Shown here one piece after another: positions 57,494 through 64,000 of a DNA stretch of 64,000 bases. The DNA lies in NCBI RefSeq assembly GCF_034421375.1, contig NZ_CP139779.1:2728001-2792000 (forward strand), written 5' to 3'. The notes under the pieces were generated by a model, which worked only from the letters and a program-made list of their open reading frames with translations, had not been told where the DNA came from and ran no database searches. Origin of the DNA: Microbacterium invictum (GTDB taxonomy: Bacteria > Actinomycetota > Actinomycetes > Actinomycetales > Microbacteriaceae). Both the position numbers and the translations under genes were made by a program. Position 1 is the stretch's first letter, and the number at the start of each line of letters is the position of its first letter.

Positions 57494-59188
57494 ATGACCG
57501 TCGCCCGGGAAAGCGCGGCCACGGGAGCACCGCACACCACGGCCGGGCGGCCCGACACGGCCGAAAACCGGCCCGCGGTCACCCGCTTCACCCCCCTCAC
57601 CTTCATCTGCGTCGGCGTCGCCCTGGCGAGCGGGCTGGCTCTTGGCCTCCCCCTCCCGGCCGTCCTCGCCGCGGCATCCGCCCTGGTCCTCGCCCTCGTG
57701 GGCGCGGCAGTCGCCCTCGCGCGGCACCACCCGTACGCACGCCTCGGCGGAGCGAACGTCGTCACACTCATCCGCCTCACGGTCGTGGCGTTCCTGCTCG
57801 CCGTGCTCTTCGCCGGCGGCGGCCACCCCGTCGCCGTGATCGCGGTGAGCATCGTCGCGCTGAGCCTGGACGGCGTGGACGGCTACCTGGCACGCCGCCA
57901 AGGGCTGTCGTCGCGATTCGGGGCGGGCTTCGACATGGAGGTCGACTCGGCCTTCGCGCTTGTGCTCGCCCTGCTCGCCGGGCTCGGACCGGCAGGTCCC
58001 CTGGCGATCGTCCTCGGGCTCCCCCGTTACCTCTTCGGCGCCGCGGCCCTCGCCTACCCGTGGCTGAACGGGTCGACCGCCCCGCGGTACAGCCGCAAGG
58101 TCATCTGCGTCCTCCAGCTCATCGCCCTCATCGCGCTGCAGCTCCCCGTCCTGCCGGCGCCCGCCGCGATCGCGATCGTGATCGTGACCGCGGGGCTGCT
58201 GGCGTGGTCGTTCGGTGTCGACATCCGCGAGCTGCGACAGAATGCGGATGCCTCGGCGAGGCCGGCACTCATACGACTCGGCCAGGCCCTCCTCACCGTC
58301 CTGATCCTCGCGATCGTCTGGCAGGTCGCGGGAGGGGCAGAGGCCCTCGACATCCTTCTCACCGCGAATCCGTGGTGGCTGCTCGCTGCGGTCGTCCTGC
58401 TGGTCACCCACACGGTGCTCTCAGCGCTCCGCTGGCGAGTGACGGCCGCTCCGCTCGGCATCGACCTCACGGGCGCGCACGCGATCCGCGAGTACTTTCT
58501 CGCGCAGCTGGTGAACACGACCCTGCCCGGCGGCGTCGTCGGAGACGCCGCCCGCGCCGCCCGCACCCGCCACCAGGCGAGCCTCAGCCGATCGGTGGGC
58601 GCCGTGGTCGTCGAGCGCGGCGTCGGTCAGGTCGCCCTGCTCACCGTCTTCGCCGTCGCCTTCGTCGCCACCCTCCTCGCACCCGGGGGCATCGACTGGC
58701 CGGCTCCTCTCGGTGCCGGCATCTCGGCGGCGCTCCTCGCCCTCACCGCCGCGGCGCTCGTCCTGCTCCTCCGCCTGCGCTTCGCCCCGCCCGCACCCGA
58801 GTCCCGGCTGGGTCGCGTCGTCGAGGGCACCCGCCGGAGCCTCGCCGCGCCGGGCGTCCTCCCCGCCCAGCTGCTCCTCAGCGGGGGCGCGACGGTGTGC
58901 ATCCTCGCGGCGTTCGCGTGCTGCGCGGCCGCCGTGGGCGCCCCACTCCCCCTCGGCGCGGTCTTCGCCGTCGTACCGCTCGTCCTCTTCGCGATGGTGC
59001 TGCCGATCTCGGTCGGCGGCTGGGGGGTGCGCGAGGGCGCCGCCGTCGCCCTCCTGCCCCTCGCCGCTCTGACCACCGCCCAAGCCTTCGCCACGAGCGC
59101 CGCGTTCGGGCTGATGGCCCTCGTCGCCTCTCTCCCCGGCCTCGCCCTCGTCTGGACCCGCCGCCGCACCCTGGAGACCACCCCATGA
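57494..59188 (+). CDS. CDP-alcohol phosphatidyltransferase fused to a flippase-like domain
   Basis: 564 residues. N-terminal CDP-OH-PT domain (about 85-245): the motif is complete (D126, D129-G130, A133-R134, G143, D147, D151). C-terminal half (about 260-560) is a lysylphosphatidylglycerol-synthase TM/flippase-like domain (PF03706): LLAAVVLLVTHTVLSALRWR, FLAQLVNTTLPGGVVGDAAR, VVVERGVGQVALL, PISVGGWGVREGAAVALLPL. Suggests synthesis and flipping of a phospholipid-linked alcohol head group. TAGCGT ends 7 nt before the ATG. Overlaps the next gene by 4 nt. Confidence 0.85.
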   Translation: MTVARESAATGAPHTTAGRPDTAENRPAVTRFTPLTFICVGVALASGLALGLPLPAVLAAASALVLALVGAAVALARHHPYARLGGANVVTLIRLTVVAFLLAVLFAGGGHPVAVIAVSIVALSLDGVDGYLARRQGLSSRFGAGFDMEVDSAFALVLALLAGLGPAGPLAIVLGLPRYLFGAAALAYPWLNGSTAPRYSRKVICVLQLIALIALQLPVLPAPAAIAIVIVTAGLLAWSFGVDIRELRQNADASARPALIRLGQALLTVLILAIVWQVAGGAEALDILLTANPWWLLAAVVLLVTHTVLSALRWRVTAAPLGIDLTGAHAIREYFLAQLVNTTLPGGVVGDAARAARTRHQASLSRSVGAVVVERGVGQVALLTVFAVAFVATLLAPGGIDWPAPLGAGISAALLALTAAALVLLLRLRFAPPAPESRLGRVVEGTRRSLAAPGVLPAQLLLSGGATVCILAAFACCAAAVGAPLPLGAVFAVVPLVLFAMVLPISVGGWGVREGAAVALLPLAALTTAQAFATSAAFGLMALVASLPGLALVWTRRRTLETTP

Positions 59189-60207
59189 CAGATCGCAAGA
59201 CCCTCACCCGCCGCACTCTGCTCGGCGCCGGCATCGTCGGCGTCGCCGGCATCGCCGCGGCCGGGATCGGCCTGAGCACCCGCCCCGGGGGGCTGTTCGG
59301 CAGCGGGGACGCCACGACGGCGGCATCCCTCCAGCTGTCGTGGCTGCACTCGGTCCAGTTCGGCGGGAGCTACATCGCCCTCGACCGCGGCTGGTACGAG
59401 GGCGTGGACGTCACGCTCCTCCAGGGCGGACCGAACGCCCCCGTCGAACCGCCGGTCGTGTCGGGATCGGCGCTCATCGGCATCTCGGCCGCCGACTACA
59501 CCGCGGCCGCCGTCGCCGAAGGAGCGCCGTTCAAGATCATCGGCGTCGCGATGCAGAAGAACCCCTTCGTGATCGCCTCCCTCCCCGAGAATCCGGTGAA
59601 CGAGCCCGCCGATCTCGTCGGCAAGCGCATCGGCATGGCCCTCGCGAACACGCCCGTACTCGAGACGCTGTGCACGCTCAACGACGTCGATGTCGACGGC
59701 ATCGAGGTCGTGCCCACGCAGTACTCCGCTCAGCCGCTCCTCGCCGGCGAGGTCGACTGCCTGCTGTGCTGGGAGACCGACCTGCCCGTCGCGATGACGG
59801 TGCAGGGGGTCGAGAGCGTCACGATGCTCATGGCCGACTACGGCTACGCGCTGCACTCGCAGACGTACATCGCGACCGAGGAGAGCCTCGCGAACCGTCG
59901 CGCCGACCTCGTCGCCCTGATGCGCGGAGAGGTGCGCGGGTGGGACGAGTACCGCGCCGATACGAACGCGGCGGCCGCCCTCACAGTGGAGACGTTCCCC
60001 GACGCCGGACTCGACCTCCCCACCCAGGAACTGCAGGCCGAACGGCAGGTGCCGCTGATGTTCTCGGAGGTCACCGACGAGAACGGCTTCGGCTGGTGGA
60101 CCGACGAGTCGGTGTCGCAGAACCGCGAGACCCTGGCGCTGCTCGGTCAGGACGTTCCGGCCGACCTCTGGGATCGGTCGGTGCTGGAAGAAGTCCATGG
60201 CAGCTGA
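59185..60207 (+). CDS. NMT1/THI5-like ABC substrate-binding protein, Tat-exported
   Basis: 340 residues. Twin-arginine signal (LTRRTLLGAGIVGVAGIAAA), then a type II binding fold: LQLSWLHSVQFGGSYIALDR, GWYEGVDVTLLQGG, GKRIGMALANTPVLETLCTL, LLAGEVDCLLCWETDLPVA. Members bind pyrimidines, riboflavin, taurine-like or aromatic compounds. Two Cys in DCLLCWETD are notable. Tat export suggests folding before export. Start overlaps the previous stop (ATGA). Confidence 0.88.
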   Translation: MTDRKTLTRRTLLGAGIVGVAGIAAAGIGLSTRPGGLFGSGDATTAASLQLSWLHSVQFGGSYIALDRGWYEGVDVTLLQGGPNAPVEPPVVSGSALIGISAADYTAAAVAEGAPFKIIGVAMQKNPFVIASLPENPVNEPADLVGKRIGMALANTPVLETLCTLNDVDVDGIEVVPTQYSAQPLLAGEVDCLLCWETDLPVAMTVQGVESVTMLMADYGYALHSQTYIATEESLANRRADLVALMRGEVRGWDEYRADTNAAAALTVETFPDAGLDLPTQELQAERQVPLMFSEVTDENGFGWWTDESVSQNRETLALLGQDVPADLWDRSVLEEVHGS

Positions 60208-60937
60208 GCCCCGGGTTCTCGTCGCGGGTGCCGGCAAGGTGTACCCCGACGGGCTCGAGGCGGTCGCTCCGCTGGATCTGGAGTTCGCCGGCGGCTCGAC
60301 CACGGCCCTCGTGGGGCCGTCGGGATGCGGCAAGTCGACGCTCTTGCGCATGATCGCCGGGCTCGAAGACCCCACCTCGGGGTCGATCACGATCGACGGC
60401 GACTCGCCCCACGCCGTGGCCGAACGCGGCGAGCTCGCCGTGGCGTTCCAAGACCCCTCGCTCCTGCCGTGGCGGAGCGTGCGGCAGAACGCCGCCCTCG
60501 CGCTCACCCTCACCCACCGCGAGGTCGACCGCGCCGCGATCGACCGGATGATCGCCCGCGTGGGACTCGACGGCTTCGGCGACGCCCGGCCCGCGGCCCT
60601 GTCGGGAGGGATGCGGCAGCGCGCCGCGATCGCCCGGGCCCTCATCACCGAGCCCCGCCTGCTGCTGCTGGACGAACCCTTCGGCGCGGTCGACGAACTC
60701 ACCCGGCAGGACCTCATCGCCGAGCTCCCCCCGCTCTGGCGCGAGCGCGGCACCACGGCGCTGCTCGTCACGCACTCGATCAGCGAGGCCGCACGGATCG
60801 CCGATCGCATCATCGTGCTGAGCCCGCGGCCCGCTCGGGTGGTCGCCGACGTCCCCGTCCCGCGAGGCGACGCCGCGGCATTCGACCGGGTGGTGGCCGC
60901 GGTGACCGACGCACTCTCCCGGTCTCGGGCGGCATGA
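60197..60937 (+). CDS. ABC transporter ATP-binding protein (nitrate/taurine type)
   Basis: 246 residues. Walker A LVGPSGCGKSTLLRMIAG, Q-loop VAFQDPSLLPWRSVRQN, signature ALSGGMRQRAAIARAL, Walker B LLLLDEPFGAVDE, switch His in VTHSISEAARIADR. Same class as SsuB/TauB/ThiQ-like. Begins inside the 3' end of the binding-protein gene (11 bp overlap) and its stop overlaps the permease start (ATGA). Confidence 0.93.
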   Translation: MAAEPRVLVAGAGKVYPDGLEAVAPLDLEFAGGSTTALVGPSGCGKSTLLRMIAGLEDPTSGSITIDGDSPHAVAERGELAVAFQDPSLLPWRSVRQNAALALTLTHREVDRAAIDRMIARVGLDGFGDARPAALSGGMRQRAAIARALITEPRLLLLDEPFGAVDELTRQDLIAELPPLWRERGTTALLVTHSISEAARIADRIIVLSPRPARVVADVPVPRGDAAAFDRVVAAVTDALSRSRAA

Positions 60938-62511
60938 CCACGGTCACCACGCCCCGCACGCGCGCGTGGCGCGACACGGCTCTCGCCGTCGTGCTGCTGC
61001 TCGTGGTGTGGGAGGTGGCCGCACGCCTCGTGACCTCGGCCTTCGTCCTGGCCGCGCCGACCGAGATCGCCGTCGCCCTCGTCACCCAGGCGGGTCTGCT
61101 GTGGCGAGCCCTCCTCGTGACCGGACAGGCCGCCCTGGCGGGTTTCATCATCGGCAACCTCGCCGCGATCGCCCTCGCCGCCCTCGCCGTGCTGCTGCCG
61201 GCGACCGAGCGGGTCGTCACCGCGGTGGCACTCGTGGTGTTCTGCCTGCCGCTCGTCGCGACCGGGCCGGTGCTCCGCGTCATCCTCGGCCCGGGTGACG
61301 GTCCGCAGGTCGTCCTCGCGGCCCTCGCGGTGTACTACACCACGATGATCCCGCTCCTCGTGGGGCTCCGCGCGGCGCCCGCCACCTGGTTCGACCTCGT
61401 CCGCAGCTACGGCCGAGGGGCGGGGGCGGCGCTGGTGCACGTGCGCGCGCGGGCGAGCCTGCCGTACCTCGTCGCGGGGCTGCAGATCGCGGCACCTGCC
61501 GCGTTCCTCGGTGCGATGGTGGGCGAGTTCACCGGCGCGCAGAGCGGGCTCGGGGTGCTCACGATCCGCGCGTCGCGCGACCTCGACATCCAGCTCACCT
61601 GGGCGCTCGCCACCGTCGCCACGGTCGTCTCGGTCGTGGCGTACGTCGTGATCGGCGCGATCGGGCGCCGGTTCGTCAGCGAGCGGCCGCCGCTCATCCT
61701 CGCCCCCGTCCGGCCGCGTCTCTCCGGGCGCGAGCGCATCCGCAGCGCCGCGATCACCACGGTCGCGTTCCTCGTCGTGATCGTCGCGCTCTGGTGGGGC
61801 GGCATCGCCGTCACGGGGATCAGCCCGTTCTTCGCGCGGACGCCGGTCGACGTCGTCCGGATCTTCGCCGGGGTCGACGACGGCGGTGAGGTGCGCGGCA
61901 TCCTCTTCGCCGCGCTCGGCGAGACCGCGGTCCTCGCGATCGCCGGCTACCTCGCCGGGCTCGCCGTCGGCGCGGTCGGTGCGATCGCCCTGACGCTCGC
62001 CCCGCGGGCGGCGACCGTATCGATGCCCATCGCCATCGCCCTGCGCGCCGTGCCCATCGTCACCACGGCACCCCTGGTCATCCTGCTTCTGGGGCGCGGG
62101 CCCGTCGGTGCGATCTCGCTCGTGGCTCTCATGGTCTTCTTCCCCACGCTCATCGCGTGCCTGGAGGGCCTCCGTCAGGCGCCCGGCCAGGCCCTCGATG
62201 TGCTGCGCAGCTACGGCGCACCCGCGCGCGTGCAGCTCGTGCGCGTGCGGATCCCCGCGATGCTGCCGGCGTTCTTCGCCGCCGCCCGCATGAGCGTGCC
62301 CGCCGCGGTGCTCGCCGTCACCGTCGTGGAGTGGCTCGCGATCGGCGCCGGCGTCGGCGCCGCGATGGCTCTTGCCGCCTCGCAGTCGGGCTACGACCTG
62401 CTCGCCGTCGCGGTCGTCGCCGTCACCGCGCTCTCCGCGCTCGGGTACGCCCTGGTCGGGGTGGTCGAGTCGCGGGTGCTCCGCGTGTACGCCCCGGAGC
62501 AGCAGGCGTGA
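60934..62511 (+). CDS. Fused double ABC permease
   Basis: 525 residues consisting of two BPD-type permease units (about 1-255 and 260-525). EAA-type loops: VRSYGRGAGAALVHVRARAS in the first and LRSYGAPARVQLVRVRIPAM in the second. About six helices each. SsuC/TauC-type permeases usually are separate dimers; here one chain supplies both halves. Coupled to the glycosyltransferase gene by GTGA. Confidence 0.9.
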   Translation: MTTVTTPRTRAWRDTALAVVLLLVVWEVAARLVTSAFVLAAPTEIAVALVTQAGLLWRALLVTGQAALAGFIIGNLAAIALAALAVLLPATERVVTAVALVVFCLPLVATGPVLRVILGPGDGPQVVLAALAVYYTTMIPLLVGLRAAPATWFDLVRSYGRGAGAALVHVRARASLPYLVAGLQIAAPAAFLGAMVGEFTGAQSGLGVLTIRASRDLDIQLTWALATVATVVSVVAYVVIGAIGRRFVSERPPLILAPVRPRLSGRERIRSAAITTVAFLVVIVALWWGGIAVTGISPFFARTPVDVVRIFAGVDDGGEVRGILFAALGETAVLAIAGYLAGLAVGAVGAIALTLAPRAATVSMPIAIALRAVPIVTTAPLVILLLGRGPVGAISLVALMVFFPTLIACLEGLRQAPGQALDVLRSYGAPARVQLVRVRIPAMLPAFFAAARMSVPAAVLAVTVVEWLAIGAGVGAAMALAASQSGYDLLAVAVVAVTALSALGYALVGVVESRVLRVYAPEQQA

Positions 62512-63611
62512 GCAGCCAGGCGGCCTTCGCCATCCCCGGCGACCTCGACACCGTCACCGGCGGCTACCTGTACGAGAAGCGCCTGCTCCTGGGCCTCCGC
62601 GAGATCGGCGTCGACACCGCGCATGTGGAACTGGCGGCCTCCTTCCCCGATCCTTCCGACGAGGAGGTGGATGCCGCGCTGGCGACCCTCCAGCAGGTCG
62701 ATCCGCGCCATCCACTCATCCTCGACGGCTTCGTGTTCGGGGCCATGCCCACGGCGGCGCTCGCGCGCGTGCGCGCCCCGATCGTCGGCGTCGTCCACCA
62801 CCCGCTCGCCCACGAGGAGGGCCTGACGCCGGAGCGGCGGGAGTACCTGTTCACCAACGAGCGCGACAATCTGCGCCTCGCCGCCGCCGTGCTCGTGCCG
62901 AGCCCGCACACCGCGCGCATCCTCATCGACGAGTACGGCGCCCACCCGAGCATGATCACGGTCGCGCGGCCGGGCACCGATCCCGTGCCGGGAGCGCGGC
63001 GCGACACGGAGCCGCCGCTCATCCTGTCGGTGGGGATCCAGCATCCGCGGAAGGGCCACGACGTGCTCCTCCGGGCACTCGCACGGCTGACCGACCTCGA
63101 CTGGCGGGCCGAGATCGTCGGGACGCCGTGGGATGAGGAGTACGCCGCTGCGCTGCCGAGGCTGCGCGACGACCTCGGGCTCGCGGAGCGCGTGCATCTC
63201 GCCGGGGGGATCGGCGACGCCGCGCTCGACAAGCTCTGGGCGCAGGCGTCGGTGTTCGCCCTCGCCACCCGCTACGAGGGGTACGGCCTGGTGTTCGACG
63301 AGGCCCTCGCGTGGGGGCTGCCGATCGTGTCGTGCCGCACCGGCGCGGTGCCCGAGACGGTCCCCGCCGACGCCGGCATGCTCGTCCCGCCCGGCGATCC
63401 CGAGGCCTTCGCGGCGGCCCTCCGTTCCGTGCTCGCCGATCACGACCAGCGCGAACGGATGACGCGTGCGGCGCGCGCCGCGGGCGCCGCACTGCCGTCG
63501 TGGCTCGACACCGCCCGCACCGCACAGCGCGTGCTGGATTCCGTCACCCGTCGTTCACCCACCCCACGCCCGCCGTTCATCGACACGGGGGCGGCGAAAC
63601 CCGAGCATTGA
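62508..63611 (+). CDS. Family 4 glycosyltransferase
   Basis: 367 residues. GT-B: IPGDLDTVTGGYLYEKRLLL (nucleotide-sugar end of the N-domain), VVHHPLAHEEGL, VLVPSPHTARILIDEYG, PLILSVGIQHPRKGHDVLL, and EX7E-like ALATRYEGYGLVFDEALAWG. Retaining hexosyltransferase family. GTG start overlaps the permease stop by 4 nt. Probably attaches a sugar to the lipid-linked alcohol made by the first gene of the operon. Confidence 0.88.
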   Translation: MSSQAAFAIPGDLDTVTGGYLYEKRLLLGLREIGVDTAHVELAASFPDPSDEEVDAALATLQQVDPRHPLILDGFVFGAMPTAALARVRAPIVGVVHHPLAHEEGLTPERREYLFTNERDNLRLAAAVLVPSPHTARILIDEYGAHPSMITVARPGTDPVPGARRDTEPPLILSVGIQHPRKGHDVLLRALARLTDLDWRAEIVGTPWDEEYAAALPRLRDDLGLAERVHLAGGIGDAALDKLWAQASVFALATRYEGYGLVFDEALAWGLPIVSCRTGAVPETVPADAGMLVPPGDPEAFAAALRSVLADHDQRERMTRAARAAGAALPSWLDTARTAQRVLDSVTRRSPTPRPPFIDTGAAKPEH

Positions 63612-63653
63612 CCAACCGTCGTCTGACGGCTCGGATCGATGAGAGGCGCCACG

Positions 63654-64000
63654 ATGACCGCACCCCTGCGCGTTCTGTCGCTGTACGAAGGGTTCTTCGC
63701 CGGAGGCGCACGGGTGCTCCATACCGATGTCGTCGCGGGGCTTCACGCCGGCGGGCAGAGCCATCGCGTTCTGTCGATCGCATCGCGCGCGCGGCGCGAG
63801 GCGACGGTGCAGCGGATGGGCGACGACCCGCGCTGCCGTCGCCTCGTCGACGCGGGCGTCGAGGTGCGGAGCCTCGGGCGGACCGCCGGCGACCAGCCAC
63901 TCGCACCCGAGACGTTCGGCCCGCGCCACCTGCGGCGGGCGGCGACCATGATCGCCCAGGCCGACGTCGTGGTGTCGCTCAAAGAGCAGCCGCTCGGCCT
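63654..64000 (+). CDS. Glycosyltransferase, N-terminal part (cut by window end)
   Basis: At least 115 residues, continuing past base 64000. PLRVLSLYEGFFAGGARVLH, TDVVAGLHAGGQSHRVLSIA and AQADVVVSLKEQPLG match the N-domain opening of GT-B family 4 enzymes, where the GG loop helps bind the donor. ATG 63654 has GAGAGG 9 nt upstream. 42 bp after the previous glycosyltransferase and on the same strand, hence part of the same operon. Confidence 0.7.
   Translation, partial: MTAPLRVLSLYEGFFAGGARVLHTDVVAGLHAGGQSHRVLSIASRARREATVQRMGDDPRCRRLVDAGVEVRSLGRTAGDQPLAPETFGPRHLRRAATMIAQADVVVSLKEQPLG

Noticed and set aside
58627..61440. Long leftward open frame antisense to the phospholipid/ABC operon
   Set aside because: It is rich in Arg/Gly/His/Ser with no family motif; the forward genes have full domain motifs and overlaps. 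High-GC antisense frames like this arise by chance.

Overview
The window is about 70% GC, densely coded on both strands, and reads as a chromosomal segment of a Microbacteriaceae actinobacterium, most likely Microbacterium. That call rests on family content (a DUF222/HNH endonuclease, a DUF2510-TM2 protein, several WYL regulators, LuxR regulators of the LAL type, a DtxR-type iron box), on GTG starts with ATGA/GTGA/TGATG gene coupling, and on many leaderless genes where a TANNNT-like -10 box ends 6-7 nt before the start codon. No rRNA, CRISPR array, prophage, integrase or insertion sequence was seen. About 71 protein genes, one tRNA-like locus and a set of operators and hairpins are described.

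Layout. 1-4.9 kb: a cut-off PIN-domain gene, YccF, an aldo/keto reductase, an ABC-2 exporter pair and a membrane protein. 5-8.8 kb: a ring-cleaving dioxygenase/esterase pair of the MhqO/MhqD kind, a VOC-HxlR-reductase operon, then a frameshifted NTF2-like remnant beside three hairpin repeats. 8.8-11.7 kb: a DrrAB-type exporter divergent from a WYL regulator. 11.8 kb: an odd CAT tRNA-like sequence. 11.9-16 kb: a CPBP protease operon, a tandem MarR regulator, YdeI-like and dienelactone-hydrolase-like proteins. 16-21.4 kb: an MBL hydrolase and two alpha/beta hydrolases divergent from a large LuxR regulator whose start codon appears to be ATC. 21.6-26.6 kb: TM2, reductase-like, HNH, immunity-like/DUF6194 and tandem-MerR genes.

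26.7-30.7 kb holds a complete siderophore uptake operon (ATPase, lipoprotein, fused double permease) under an iron box. 30.8-36.6 kb holds regulator/target pairs (WYL with VOC, TetR with a reductase-like protein), a GTPase with DUF697 and an LLM oxidoreductase. 36.6-39.7 kb is a tightly overlapping acyl-CoA dehydrogenase-like / PIG-L deacetylase-methyltransferase / glycosyltransferase operon that looks like a small pathway of unknown product. 39.8-50.7 kb holds a hydrolase, a NarL-type two-component system with a membrane protein, an ArsR/SRPBCC pair, a CoA transferase, GNAT, DUF418 and VOC proteins, and an apparent HIRAN-like/glycolipid-binding fusion. 50.8-52.5 kb pairs a type III PLP decarboxylase with a membrane protein. 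52.6-57.4 kb holds a HAD phosphatase, glycerate kinase, and a TetR regulator next to a fused LLM-flavin/BBE-type FAD oxidase.

57.5-64 kb is one long operon: a CDP-alcohol phosphatidyltransferase fused to a flippase-like membrane domain, a Tat-type NMT1/THI5-like binding protein, its ATPase, a fused double permease, and two glycosyltransferases (the last cut by the window edge). This operon and the 36.6-39.7 kb one are the best candidates for undescribed systems. All function names come from reading motifs and family resemblance; no database search was run.
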